50,564 nucleotides of DNA from Streptomyces geranii. GTDB taxonomy: Bacteria > Actinomycetota > Actinomycetes > Streptomycetales > Streptomycetaceae. Location of the stretch: contig NZ_PJME01000061.1 of NCBI RefSeq assembly GCF_002954775.1, positions 1-50,564 of the forward strand, in the 5' to 3' direction. This document shows positions 9,632 through 17,953 of the stretch, piece by piece (the stretch's first letter is position 1; the number at the start of each line of letters is the position of its first letter). A program made the translations under genes and the position numbers. The notes beneath the pieces are model-generated. The model was not told the origin of the DNA, did no database searches, and saw nothing but the letters and a program-made list of their open reading frames with translations.

Positions 9632-10414
9632 ATGACGACGGGCATGACGACACACGGGACCCGGACGGACGCCCTGACCGAAGCCTTACTGGACCGCTTC
9701 CTCGGTGAGCTGCGCGCACTCTCCCCGGCCGCCGTCTGGGCCCATGGCTCGCTGGGCGGCGGCGACTACCAGGAGGGGCGCAGCGATCTCGACCTGATCG
9801 CCGTCCTGGCGGGACCGATCGGGGCGGCCACCGCCTGGCACGTGGCCGGGCTGCACGCCCGTCTCCGCACCCACCCGCTCGCCCCGCTGCTGCACTGCAC
9901 CTACCTCTCCGACGCGACGACGGCCAACCCCGACCGACGGCACCTCACCTGGGCGCACAGCCAGTTGTTCCGGCGGACCGTCTCCCCGGTGACCCGGCGC
10001 GAACTGCTCACCTTCGGGCGGGTGTTGCACGGGGAGGTGCCCGGGGAGTTCCTTCCGCCGGTGCCCGACCGGCAGCTGACCGACTACGTCGTGGGCGACC
10101 AGCGCGACAACTACCGGCCCGCCGTGGACAAGGCCAGGCTCTGGACCCAGGACGTCTGGGTCGACCTCGGCCTGGTCACCTTCGCGCGCGCGACCGTGAC
10201 ACTGCGGGAGGGCCGCCTGATCTCGAAACGCGAGGCACTGGACCTGCTGCCGGGGCTCGGGGCGCCGGTGGAGGTCGTCGAGGACATCGTGCGGCGGCGG
10301 TACGGGCAGGAGGGCGGGCCGGCGGTCGCGGGCGGGTGGATCGAGCGGCGGGCCGAGCTTGCGCGGGGCTACCTGGGGCCCGCGATCGACCGCCTGGTGG
10401 CCTCGTACACCTGA
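9632..10414 (+). CDS. Nucleotidyltransferase-domain protein
   Basis: A 260-residue protein of the DNA polymerase beta-like nucleotidyltransferase superfamily. The signature is in the N-terminal part, AHGSLGGGDYQEGRSDLDL (G-S...D-x-D), giving the two metal-binding acidic residues. The helical C-terminal half resembles aminoglycoside adenylyltransferase-type proteins, with a DNYRPAVDKARLWTQDVW segment. It could adenylylate a small molecule or protein, but the substrate cannot be told from sequence and a resistance role is not shown. ATG at 9632 and the ATG 12 bases further are both possible starts. It lies 18 bases after the amidohydrolase-like gene. Confidence 0.75.
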   Translation: MTTGMTTHGTRTDALTEALLDRFLGELRALSPAAVWAHGSLGGGDYQEGRSDLDLIAVLAGPIGAATAWHVAGLHARLRTHPLAPLLHCTYLSDATTANPDRRHLTWAHSQLFRRTVSPVTRRELLTFGRVLHGEVPGEFLPPVPDRQLTDYVVGDQRDNYRPAVDKARLWTQDVWVDLGLVTFARATVTLREGRLISKREALDLLPGLGAPVEVVEDIVRRRYGQEGGPAVAGGWIERRAELARGYLGPAIDRLVASYT

Positions 10415-10444
10415 TGCCGTACCTGATGTAGTTAAGGAGCCCTC

Positions 10445-11461
10445 CTACGCGCGCGTGCCGACCGTCGCCTCGGTCGTGGGACCGGGAACCTCGGCCAGGG
10501 CGGCGGTCTCCGGGCGTTCGCGCAGGGCGAGCAGGACGCGCAGGACCGCGATCCACACCAGCGCCGAGCCGAGCATGTGCAGGCCGACCAGGACCTCGGG
10601 GAGGTTGGTGAAGTACTGGACGTACCCGATGATCCCCTGGCTGAGCAGGATCAGGAACAGGTCCCGCGTCCGGTCCAGCGGGCCCTTGGGGGCGTCCACC
10701 GCCTTCAGGACGAACCACAGGGCGAACGTCAGTGTCACCACGACCCAGGCCAGCACCGCGTGCAGCTTGCTGACGTTCTCCCAGTTCAGCGGCATGCGTT
10801 CGATCTCGCTGGAGTCGCCCGCGTGCGGGCCCGAGCCCGTCACCACCGTGCCGACCGCGATCAGCAGGACCGTGGCGATCACCAGGAACCACACCAGCTG
10901 CTGCACGGCCTTGCCGACCAGCGGGCGCGGTGCCTCGTCGCCCTCCTGCGTGCGCTGCCACATCACCGCGGCGACCGCGATCAGGGCGGAGGAGAGCAGG
11001 AAGTGGGCCGCGACCGTGTACGGGTTGAGGCCGACCAGGACGACGACGCCGCCCAGGATCGCGTTGCTCATGACCACCCAGAACTGCGCCCAGCCGAGCC
11101 GGGTCAGGCTGCGGCGGTACGGCTTCTCCGAGCGCGCGGCGACGATCGCCCAGCCGACGGCCGCGCACAGCACGTACGTCAGCATGCGGTTGCCGAACTC
11201 GATGACGCCGTGGACGCCCATCGCGCTGGTCGTCGTCAGCGAGTCGTCGGTGCACTTGGGCCAGGTCGGGCAGCCGAGCCCCGAGCCGGTCAGCCGGACG
11301 GCACCGCCGGTCACCACGATGACCACCGACATGACGAGCGCCGCGAGGGCCGCGCGCCGCACGGTCCGGGGCGTCGGGGTCCAGCGGGCGGCGATGAAGG
11401 CGAGCGGGTTCCGCAGGGCGGACAGGGCCTCGGCGGGGGTCATCTTTGGCACGCGTCCCAT
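10445..11461 (-). CDS. ctaA: Heme A synthase (COX15/CtaA)
   Basis: Membrane enzyme that oxidises the methyl group of heme O to give heme A for cytochrome aa3 oxidase. About eight hydrophobic helices are visible. Histidine blocks typical of the family are HGVIEFGNRMLTY, TVAAHFLLSS, SKLHAVLAW and VGLHMLGSALVW. TGSGLGCPTWPKC supplies the conserved extracytoplasmic cysteine pair. I used the ATG at 11461 (MGRVPK, 338 residues). An ATG at 11443 and a GTG upstream are alternatives because no clear ribosome site separates them. It is convergent with the nucleotidyltransferase gene. Confidence 0.93.
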   Translation of the reverse strand: MGRVPKMTPAEALSALRNPLAFIAARWTPTPRTVRRAALAALVMSVVIVVTGGAVRLTGSGLGCPTWPKCTDDSLTTTSAMGVHGVIEFGNRMLTYVLCAAVGWAIVAARSEKPYRRSLTRLGWAQFWVVMSNAILGGVVVLVGLNPYTVAAHFLLSSALIAVAAVMWQRTQEGDEAPRPLVGKAVQQLVWFLVIATVLLIAVGTVVTGSGPHAGDSSEIERMPLNWENVSKLHAVLAWVVVTLTFALWFVLKAVDAPKGPLDRTRDLFLILLSQGIIGYVQYFTNLPEVLVGLHMLGSALVWIAVLRVLLALRERPETAALAEVPGPTTEATVGTRA

Positions 11462-11519
11462 CGTAGGCGGCTGCTTGTGCACGCTTTCACGAGGGGTCCC
11501 GGTCCCCGTTTCCGCCTGG

Positions 11520-12302
11520 TCACTCCCAGCGGAAGAAGCGGCCCGCCGCCGCCAGTCCGACGACCGCCCACACACCGAGGATCCCCAGGTCGCCCCAGGG
11601 CATTCCGGCGCCGTGCTGGAGCACGTCCCTCAGGCCGTCCGACAGGGCCGAGATCGGCAGCAGGGACAGTACGTCCTGGGCGCCCGACGGGAACCTGTCC
11701 AGCGGGACGATCACCCCGCCGCCCACCAGGAGCAGCAGGAAGACCAGGTTCGCGGCGGCCAGGGTCGCCTCCGCCTTGAGCGTGCCCGCCATCAGCAGGC
11801 CCAGGCCCGAGAAGGCGGCCGTGCCGAGGAGCAGCAGGAGAAGTACGGCGAAGGGGTTGCCGTGCGGCGACCAGCCGAGCGCGAAGGCGATCGCCGTCAG
11901 CAGGGCGACCTGGAGCATCTCGGTGACCAGCACCGACGCCGTTTTCGCCGTCATCAGGGCCCAGCGGGGGAGGGGGGAGGAGGCCAGGCGCTTGAGGACT
12001 CCGTAGCGGCGTTCGAAGCCCGTCGCGATCGCCTGGCCAGTGAAGGCCGTGGACATGACCGCCAGCGCGAGGATGCCCGGGGCGAGGAAGTCCACCGCCT
12101 TGCCCGCGCCCGTGTCGACGATGTCCACCGAGCCGAAGAGGGTCAGCAGGAGGGCCGGGATGATCACCGTCAGGAGGAGCTGCTCGCCGTTGCGCAGCAG
12201 CATCTTCGTCTCCAGGGCCGCCTGGGCCCCGATCATGCGGAGGAGCGGGGCGGCGCCGGGCCGCGGGGCGTACGTTCCCGTGGCGGTCGTGGTGGTGGTC
12301 AT
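11520..12302 (-). CDS. ABC-2 type transporter permease
   Basis: A 260-residue membrane subunit of a type 2 ABC exporter (DrrB-like) with six hydrophobic helices. After a Thr-rich start it has ALETKMLLRNGEQLLLTVIIP, the FLAPGILALAVMSTAFTGQ segment and the ERRYGVLKRLASSPLPRW loop typical of the family. The ATG start overlaps the ATPase stop (ATGA), so subunits are translated together. The exported substrate is unknown. Position upstream of and divergent from sufR may be incidental. Confidence 0.9.
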   Translation of the reverse strand: MTTTTTATGTYAPRPGAAPLLRMIGAQAALETKMLLRNGEQLLLTVIIPALLLTLFGSVDIVDTGAGKAVDFLAPGILALAVMSTAFTGQAIATGFERRYGVLKRLASSPLPRWALMTAKTASVLVTEMLQVALLTAIAFALGWSPHGNPFAVLLLLLLGTAAFSGLGLLMAGTLKAEATLAAANLVFLLLLVGGGVIVPLDRFPSGAQDVLSLLPISALSDGLRDVLQHGAGMPWGDLGILGVWAVVGLAAAGRFFRWE

Positions 12303-13222
12303 GAGCGCAGCTCCTTGCCGGTCAGCTCCAGGAAGACGTCCTCCAGGGTGTGCCGTTCCACCGAGATCCGGTCCGGCATCACCCCGTGCTGCGCGCACCA
12401 CGACGTCACCGTCGCGAGGAGCTGCGGGTTCACCTTGCCGCCGACGCGGTAGGCGCCCGGTGTCAGCTCGGCTCCCGTGCAGTCCGCCGGGAGGGCTTTG
12501 AGCAGGGAGCCCATGTCCAGGCCCGGGCGGCCCGTGAAGCGCAGGGTGTTCTCGGCGCCACCCCTGCACAGCTGTTCGGGGCTGCCCTGGGCGACGACCC
12601 TGCCGGCGTCGATGATCGCGACGTCGTCCGCGAGTTGCTCGGCCTCGTCCATGTGGTGGGTGGTGAGGATGACGGAGACGCCGTCCCGCCGCAGATCCCG
12701 TACGAGATCCCAGGTGGCCCGGCGGGCCTGGGGGTCGAGGCCCGCGGTCGGCTCGTCCAGGAAGACCAGTTCCGGGCGGCCGACCACCGCCATCGCGAGC
12801 GCGAGGCGCTGCTGCTGGCCGCCGGAGAGGCGGCGGTACGTGGTACGGCCGCAGCTGCCGAGGCCCAGGCGTTCGATGAGGGCGTCCACGTCGAGCGGGT
12901 GTGCGTGGAGTTTGGCGACGTGGCGGAGCATTTCGTCGGCTCGGGCGCCCGAGTAGACGCCGCCGGACTGCAGCATCACGCCGACCCGGGGGCGCAGGGC
13001 GGCGGCCTCCCGTACGGGGTCGAGGCCCAGTACACGTACCGTCCCGGAGTCCGGTCTGCGGTATCCCTCGCAGGTCTCGACGGTGGTCGTCTTGCCCGCG
13101 CCGTTCGGACCGAGTACGGCGGTGATGCCCGCCAGGGCCACCAGGTCGAGGCCGTCCACCGCGGTCTTCGTGCCGTACCGCTTCACCAGGGCCTGGACCT
13201 GGACCACGGGCTCGCTTCGCAT
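12299..13222 (-). CDS. ABC transporter ATP-binding protein
   Basis: A 307-residue ATPase of the DrrA/CcmA exporter class. Walker A GPNGAGKTTT is near residue 38, the Q-loop at VGVMLQSGGVYSG, signature LSGGQQQRLALAMA, Walker B LVFLDEPTAGLDP and the switch His in TTHHMDEAE. A family-typical C-terminal extension follows (about residues 215-307). It powers the adjacent permease. A TAGACT hexamer lies 7 bases upstream of the ATG (13230-13235 read on the minus strand), suggesting a short-leader or leaderless transcript. Confidence 0.92.
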   Translation of the reverse strand: MRSEPVVQVQALVKRYGTKTAVDGLDLVALAGITAVLGPNGAGKTTTVETCEGYRRPDSGTVRVLGLDPVREAAALRPRVGVMLQSGGVYSGARADEMLRHVAKLHAHPLDVDALIERLGLGSCGRTTYRRLSGGQQQRLALAMAVVGRPELVFLDEPTAGLDPQARRATWDLVRDLRRDGVSVILTTHHMDEAEQLADDVAIIDAGRVVAQGSPEQLCRGGAENTLRFTGRPGLDMGSLLKALPADCTGAELTPGAYRVGGKVNPQLLATVTSWCAQHGVMPDRISVERHTLEDVFLELTGKELRS

Positions 13223-13314
13223 GGGTCCAGAGTCTAGGTACGCGGGGGCGGCCCACGTGCGCGGGGGCCGGATCGGGACAGGTCGCCTGATCGATCAAAG
13301 ATCGTTTGCGCAGG

Positions 13315-13333
13315 TCAGGTTAGGTGAACCTAA
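13315..13333. promoter_or_regulatory. Iron box (DmdR/IdeR-type) upstream of sufR
   Basis: The 19 bases TCAGGTTAGGTGAACCTAA agree at 16 of 19 positions with the iron-box form TTAGGTTAGSCTAACCTAA recognised by DtxR/IdeR/DmdR repressors. A perfect TTAGGT-GA-ACCTAA dyad sits inside it. It lies 73 bases before the sufR start and 93 bases from the divergent ABC gene, so it could act on either. The match is by eye and binding is untested. Confidence 0.6.
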
Positions 13334-13392
13334 GTGATGCAGGGCACCGTCGATCGGGCGGGACGCGGCTTGCCGCGCTCTGAGGAATTACG

Positions 13393-13406
13393 CAACAATG
13401 GTGTTG
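13393..13406. promoter_or_regulatory. SufR operator CAAC-N6-GTTG at the sufR start
   Basis: The 14 bases CAACAATGGTGTTG match exactly the CAAC-N6-GTTG palindrome known for SufR repressors of cyanobacteria and Streptomyces. The last base is the first base of the predicted sufR GTG start. Bound SufR would therefore cover the start of the transcript or its -10 region, as expected for an autoregulated, short-leader suf operon. Confidence 0.85.
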
Positions 13407-14194
13407 TGAAATACGTCGGCGAGGATCGGGTGGCCCCCACGGGCGCCCCCCAGGAGGAACTCGCGACCGGTGAGCGCTCGACGCGCAACCGGGTCGCGCG
13501 GTCCATCCTGGACCACGGTCCGTCGACCGTCGCCGAGCTGGCCGGCCGCCTCGGCCTGACCCACGCGGCCGTACGCCGTCACCTTGACGCGCTGGTCGCC
13601 GACGACGTCGTACAGCCGCGTGAGCAGCGGGTCTACGGGGCGCGTACCCGTGGCCGGCCCGCCAAGGCCTTCGCGCTCACCGAGTGCGGACGCGACGCCT
13701 TCGACCAGTCCTACGACCAGCTCGCCGTGGACGCGCTGCGCTGGATCGCGGAGCGCGAGGGCGGTGACGACGCGGTGCTCGCCTTCGCGCGGGCCCGGTT
13801 CGCCGAGCAGGCCGAGGGCTACCGCGAGGCGATCGAGGCCGCGGGCCCCGAGAAGCGGGCCGAAGCCCTGGCCAAGGCGCTGAGCGCGGACGGGTACGCT
13901 GCTACGGCGCGCAGCGCACCGGTCGGAGAGCAGCTCTGCCAGCACCACTGCCCGGTGGTCCATGTCGCGGAAAAGTTCCCGCAGCTCTGCGAGGCGGAGA
14001 CCGAGATCTTCTCCCGGCTGCTCGGCACCCATGTCCAGCGGCTCGCGACCATCGCCCACGGCGACGGTGTGTGCACGACGTTCATCCCCAAGGCCTCACC
14101 CGCCTCGGCACCACCTGCTCCACAGTTGGCTCCACAGTTGTCCACGACCACCCATAAAGCATCTGCACGTACCGCCGGGAGGAACCCAGCATGA
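13406..14194 (+). CDS. sufR: Fe-S cluster-sensing repressor SufR
   Basis: Winged-helix regulator that senses Fe-S cluster status and represses the suf operon. An N-terminal helix-turn-helix contains AELAGRLGLTHAAVRRHLDAL, followed by a wing with RTRGRPAKAF. The C-terminal half carries the cluster-ligand region with cysteines spaced CX3CX12C (CQHHCPVVH...QLCEAE). A low-complexity Ala/Pro/Thr tail ends the protein. I used GTG at 13406 (262 residues), which overlaps the SufR box. GTG at 13430, preceded by GAGGA, is an alternative. The stop overlaps the sufB ATG (ATGA). Confidence 0.9.
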   Translation: MKYVGEDRVAPTGAPQEELATGERSTRNRVARSILDHGPSTVAELAGRLGLTHAAVRRHLDALVADDVVQPREQRVYGARTRGRPAKAFALTECGRDAFDQSYDQLAVDALRWIAEREGGDDAVLAFARARFAEQAEGYREAIEAAGPEKRAEALAKALSADGYAATARSAPVGEQLCQHHCPVVHVAEKFPQLCEAETEIFSRLLGTHVQRLATIAHGDGVCTTFIPKASPASAPPAPQLAPQLSTTTHKASARTAGRNPA

Positions 14195-15615
14195 CGCTCC
14201 CCATCGAGGAGACTGCCCACCCCGAGCTGGAGGGTCTGGGCACGTACGAATACGGCTGGGCCGACTCCGACGCGGCCGGTGCCTCCGCCAGGCGCGGCAT
14301 CAACGAGGACGTCGTCCGCGACATCTCGGCGAAGAAGTCCGAGCCCGAGTGGATGACCAAGCTGCGCCTCAAGGGCCTGCGCCTCTTCGACAAGAAGCCC
14401 ATGCCGAACTGGGGCTCCGACCTCTCGGGCATCGACTTCGACAACATCAAGTACTTCGTGCGTTCGACGGAGAAGCAGGCGGAGTCCTGGGAGGACCTGC
14501 CCGAGGACATCAAGAACACGTACGACAGGCTCGGCATCCCGGAGGCGGAGAAGCAGCGCCTCGTCGCCGGTGTCGCCGCGCAGTACGAGTCGGAGGTCGT
14601 CTACCACCAGATCCGTGAGGACCTGGAGGAGCAGGGCGTCATCTTCCTCGACACCGACACCGCGCTGAAGCAGCACCCGGAGCTGTTCAAGGAGTACTTC
14701 GGGACGGTCATCCCGGTCGGCGACAACAAGTTCGCCTCGCTGAACAGCGCCGTGTGGTCCGGCGGTTCCTTCATCTACGTGCCCAAGGGCGTGCAGGTCG
14801 AGATCCCGCTCCAGGCCTACTTCCGTATCAACACGGAGAACATGGGCCAGTTCGAGCGGACCCTGATCATCGTCGACGAGGGTGCCTATGTGCACTACGT
14901 CGAGGGCTGTACGGCGCCGATCTACAAGTCGGACTCCCTGCACAGCGCGGTCGTCGAGATCATCGTCAAGAAGAACGCCCGCTGCCGTTACACGACCATC
15001 CAGAACTGGTCGAACAACGTCTACAACCTGGTCACCAAGCGCGCTGTCGCCTACGAGGGCGCGACCATGGAGTGGATCGACGGCAACATCGGCTCCAAGG
15101 TGACGATGAAGTACCCGGCCGTCTACCTGATGGGCGAGCACGCCAAGGGCGAGACCCTGTCGATCGCCTTCGCGGGCGAGGGTCAGCACCAGGACGCCGG
15201 CTCCAAGATGGTCCACATGGCGCCGAACACCTCCTCCAACATCGTCTCGAAGTCCGTCGCGCGCGGTGGCGGCCGTACGTCCTACCGCGGTCTCGTCGAG
15301 ATCGGCGAGGGCGCCCACGGCTCCAAGTCCAACGTGCTGTGCGACGCGCTGCTGGTGGACACCATCTCCCGCTCCGACACGTACCCGTACGTCGACGTCC
15401 GCGAGGACGACGTGTCCATGGGCCACGAGGCGACCGTCTCCAAGGTCTCCGACGACCAGCTCTTCTACCTGATGAGCCGCGGTATGTCCGAGTTCGAGGC
15501 GATGGCGATGATCGTGCGCGGCTTCGTCGAGCCGATCGCCAAGGAACTCCCCATGGAGTACGCCCTTGAGCTGAACCGGCTGATCGAGCTCCAGATGGAG
15601 GGATCGGTCGGCTAA
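14191..15615 (+). CDS. sufB: Fe-S cluster assembly protein SufB
   Basis: Scaffold subunit of the SufBCD complex, on which Fe-S clusters are built. The 474-residue protein has the family blocks GGSFIYVPKGVQVEIPLQAYF, AYVHYVEGCTAPIYKSDSLH and HEATVSKVSDDQLFYLMSRG. Cys in the EGCTAP block is conserved in the family. No intein interrupts the gene, unlike many mycobacterial sufB genes. The ATG overlaps the sufR stop by four bases. sufD follows after a 58-base gap. Confidence 0.97.
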   Translation: MTLPIEETAHPELEGLGTYEYGWADSDAAGASARRGINEDVVRDISAKKSEPEWMTKLRLKGLRLFDKKPMPNWGSDLSGIDFDNIKYFVRSTEKQAESWEDLPEDIKNTYDRLGIPEAEKQRLVAGVAAQYESEVVYHQIREDLEEQGVIFLDTDTALKQHPELFKEYFGTVIPVGDNKFASLNSAVWSGGSFIYVPKGVQVEIPLQAYFRINTENMGQFERTLIIVDEGAYVHYVEGCTAPIYKSDSLHSAVVEIIVKKNARCRYTTIQNWSNNVYNLVTKRAVAYEGATMEWIDGNIGSKVTMKYPAVYLMGEHAKGETLSIAFAGEGQHQDAGSKMVHMAPNTSSNIVSKSVARGGGRTSYRGLVEIGEGAHGSKSNVLCDALLVDTISRSDTYPYVDVREDDVSMGHEATVSKVSDDQLFYLMSRGMSEFEAMAMIVRGFVEPIAKELPMEYALELNRLIELQMEGSVG

Positions 15616-15673
15616 CCCCGAACCGCCTTCCCCATCAAGCCACTTACGCAGGAAAGAGAGCAGACCGACAGCC

Positions 15674-16855
15674 ATGGCTGAGGCTCAGAACATCCCGGTG
15701 GGATCCACCACCGCCGGCTCGATCGCGGTTGCGGCCGAGTCGACCGTCGCCACGCGCATGAGCGCGCCGCCCTCCTTCGACGTGGCGGACTTCCCCGTCC
15801 CCCACGGCCGCGAGGAGGAGTGGCGGTTCACCCCGCTGGAGCGGCTGCGCGGGCTGCACGACGGCACCGCCGTCGCCACCGGCGCCGGCGTCAAGGTGGA
15901 CGTCCAGGCACCCGAGGGCGTCACCGTCGAGGCCGTCGGCCGTGACGACGTACGCCTCGGCCGGGCCGGCACCCCCGTGGACCGCGTCGCCGCCCAGGCG
16001 TACTCCTCCTTCGAGGCGGCCGGTGTGATCACCGTCCCCAAGGAGATGGTCCTCACCGAGCCGATCCGCGTCACCGTGCACGGCGAGGGCGGGGTGCGCT
16101 ACGGCCACCAGTTCATCGAGCTGGGCGCCTTCGCCGAAGCGGTCGTCGTCATCGACCACACCGGTGACGCCGTGATCGCCGCCAACGTCGAGTACGTCCT
16201 CGGCGACGGCGCCAAGCTCACCGTCGTCTCCGTCCAGGACTGGGACGACCAGGCCGTGCACGTCGCCCAGCACAGCGCGCTGATCGGCCGCGACGCCACC
16301 TTCAAGTCCTTCGTCGTCACCTTCGGCGGCGACCTCGTACGCCTCCACCCGCGCGTCTCCTACGCCGGTCCCGGTGGCGAGGCCGAGCTGTTCGGCCTGT
16401 ACTTCACGGACGCCGGGCAGCACCAGGAGCACCGGCTCCTCGTCGACCACAACACCCCGCACTGCAAGTCGAACGTCGTCTACAAGGGCGCGCTCCAGGG
16501 CGAGGGCGCCCACGCCGTATGGATCGGTGACGTGCTCATCGAGGCCAAGGCCGAGGGCACCGACACCTACGAGATGAACCGCAACCTCGTCCTCACGGAC
16601 GGGGCCCGCGTGGACTCCGTACCGAACCTGGAGATCGAGACCGGTGAGATCGTCGGCGCCGGGCACGCCAGCGCCACCGGGCGGTTCGACGACGAGCAGC
16701 TGTTCTACCTGATGGCGCGCGGCATCCCGGCCGACGAGGCCCGCCGGCTGGTCGTGCGCGGCTTCTTCGCCGAGCTGGTCCAGCAGATCGGCGTCGACGA
16801 CATCCAGGAACGCCTTCTCACGAAGATCGACGAGGAGCTGGAGGCGTCCGTCTGA
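15674..16855 (+). CDS. sufD: Fe-S cluster assembly protein SufD
   Basis: Second scaffold subunit, forming a heterodimer with SufB on the SufC ATPase dimer. The 393-residue protein has an N-terminal helical region with PVPHGREEEWRFTPLERLRG and the beta-helix core. It ends with the shared motif GHASATGRFDDEQLFYLMARG, like SufB. AAAGAGAG lies upstream of the ATG at 15674. The stop TGA overlaps the start of the Rieske gene in TGATG. Confidence 0.96.
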   Translation: MAEAQNIPVGSTTAGSIAVAAESTVATRMSAPPSFDVADFPVPHGREEEWRFTPLERLRGLHDGTAVATGAGVKVDVQAPEGVTVEAVGRDDVRLGRAGTPVDRVAAQAYSSFEAAGVITVPKEMVLTEPIRVTVHGEGGVRYGHQFIELGAFAEAVVVIDHTGDAVIAANVEYVLGDGAKLTVVSVQDWDDQAVHVAQHSALIGRDATFKSFVVTFGGDLVRLHPRVSYAGPGGEAELFGLYFTDAGQHQEHRLLVDHNTPHCKSNVVYKGALQGEGAHAVWIGDVLIEAKAEGTDTYEMNRNLVLTDGARVDSVPNLEIETGEIVGAGHASATGRFDDEQLFYLMARGIPADEARRLVVRGFFAELVQQIGVDDIQERLLTKIDEELEASV

Positions 16856-17178
16856 TGTCCACCACCTTTGTACGGGCCTGCGGCCTGAGCGAGCTGGACG
16901 AGGACACCCCGAAGCGGGTGGAACTCGACGGCACGCCGGTCTCGGTCGTCCGTACCGAGGGCGAGGTGTTCGCGATCCACGACATCTGCTCGCACGCGAA
17001 CGTCTCGCTCTCCGAGGGCGAGGTGGAGGACTGCCAGATCGAGTGCTGGCTGCACGGCTCCAGCTTCGACCTCCGCACCGGCAAGCCGTCCGGCCTTCCC
17101 GCGACGCGCCCCGTCCCCGTATACCCCGTAAAGATCGAAGGGGACGACGTGCTCGTCTCCCTCACCCAGGAGTCCTGA
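16855..17178 (+). CDS. Rieske [2Fe-2S] ferredoxin in the suf operon
   Basis: A 107-residue soluble Rieske protein of the dioxygenase-ferredoxin type. Ligands are visible as CSH at about residues 45-47 and CWLH about 17 residues later (C-x-H...C-x-x-H), with a GEVFAIHDIC strand before the first pair. Its likely role is electron supply during cluster assembly or reduction, but this is inferred from position between sufD and sufC. The ATG overlaps the sufD stop and sufC starts 7 bases after the stop. Confidence 0.93.
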   Translation: MSTTFVRACGLSELDEDTPKRVELDGTPVSVVRTEGEVFAIHDICSHANVSLSEGEVEDCQIECWLHGSSFDLRTGKPSGLPATRPVPVYPVKIEGDDVLVSLTQES

Positions 17179-17185
17179 GGAACCC

Positions 17186-17953
17186 ATGGCAACGCTTGAA
17201 ATCCACGACCTGCACGTCACCGTCGAGGCCGACAACGCCACGAAGGAGATCCTCAAGGGCGTCGACCTCACCGTGAAGCAGGGCGAGACCCACGCCATCA
17301 TGGGCCCGAACGGCTCCGGCAAGTCGACCCTCGCCTACTCGCTCGCCGGTCACCCGAAGTACACGATCACCGGCGGCACCGTCACCCTCGACGGCGAGGA
17401 CGTCCTGGAGATGTCCGTCGACGAGCGCGCCCGCGCGGGCCTGTTCCTGGCGATGCAGTACCCGGTCGAGATCCCCGGTGTCTCCGTCTCCAACTTCCTC
17501 CGTACGTCCGCCACCGCCATCCGCGGTGAGGCGCCCAAGCTGCGCCTGTGGGTCAAGGAGGTCAAGGAGGCCATGCAGCGGCTCAACATGGACCCCTCCT
17601 TCGCCGAGCGCAACGTCAACGAGGGCTTCTCCGGCGGCGAGAAGAAGCGCCACGAGATCCTCCAGCTTGAGCTGCTCAAGCCGAAGATCGCGATCCTCGA
17701 CGAGACGGACTCCGGTCTGGACGTCGACGCGCTGCGGATCGTGTCGGAGGGCGTGAACCGCGTCCGCGAGACCGGTGAGGTCGGCACCCTGCTGATCACG
17801 CACTACACGCGCATCCTGCGCTACATCAAGCCCGACTTCGTCCACGTCTTCTCCGACGGCCGGATCGCCGAGTCCGGCGGCGCCGAACTCGCCGACAAGC
17901 TGGAGAACGAGGGCTACGAGGCTTACACCACGAAGGGTGGCGTATCCGCGTGA
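17186..17953 (+). CDS. sufC: Fe-S cluster assembly ATPase SufC
   Basis: ABC-type ATPase that drives conformational change in the SufBD scaffold. The 255-residue sequence has Walker A GPNGSGKSTL near residue 37, the SufC-type signature FSGGEKKRHEILQL, Walker B AILDETDSGLDVDAL and the switch His in LLITHYTRIL. GAGGAACCC precedes the ATG. The stop overlaps the sufS GTG start in GTGA. Confidence 0.97.
   Translation: MATLEIHDLHVTVEADNATKEILKGVDLTVKQGETHAIMGPNGSGKSTLAYSLAGHPKYTITGGTVTLDGEDVLEMSVDERARAGLFLAMQYPVEIPGVSVSNFLRTSATAIRGEAPKLRLWVKEVKEAMQRLNMDPSFAERNVNEGFSGGEKKRHEILQLELLKPKIAILDETDSGLDVDALRIVSEGVNRVRETGEVGTLLITHYTRILRYIKPDFVHVFSDGRIAESGGAELADKLENEGYEAYTTKGGVSA

Noticed and set aside
11520..13298. 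592-codon reading spanning the ABC permease and upstream
   Set aside because: Only the last 260 residues are a permease. The earlier part is out of frame with the ATPase gene, which overlaps it by ATGA.
13819..15675. 618-codon open frame on the minus strand
   Set aside because: Antisense to sufR and sufB. The product is an Asp/Val/Leu/Arg-rich composition with no family features.
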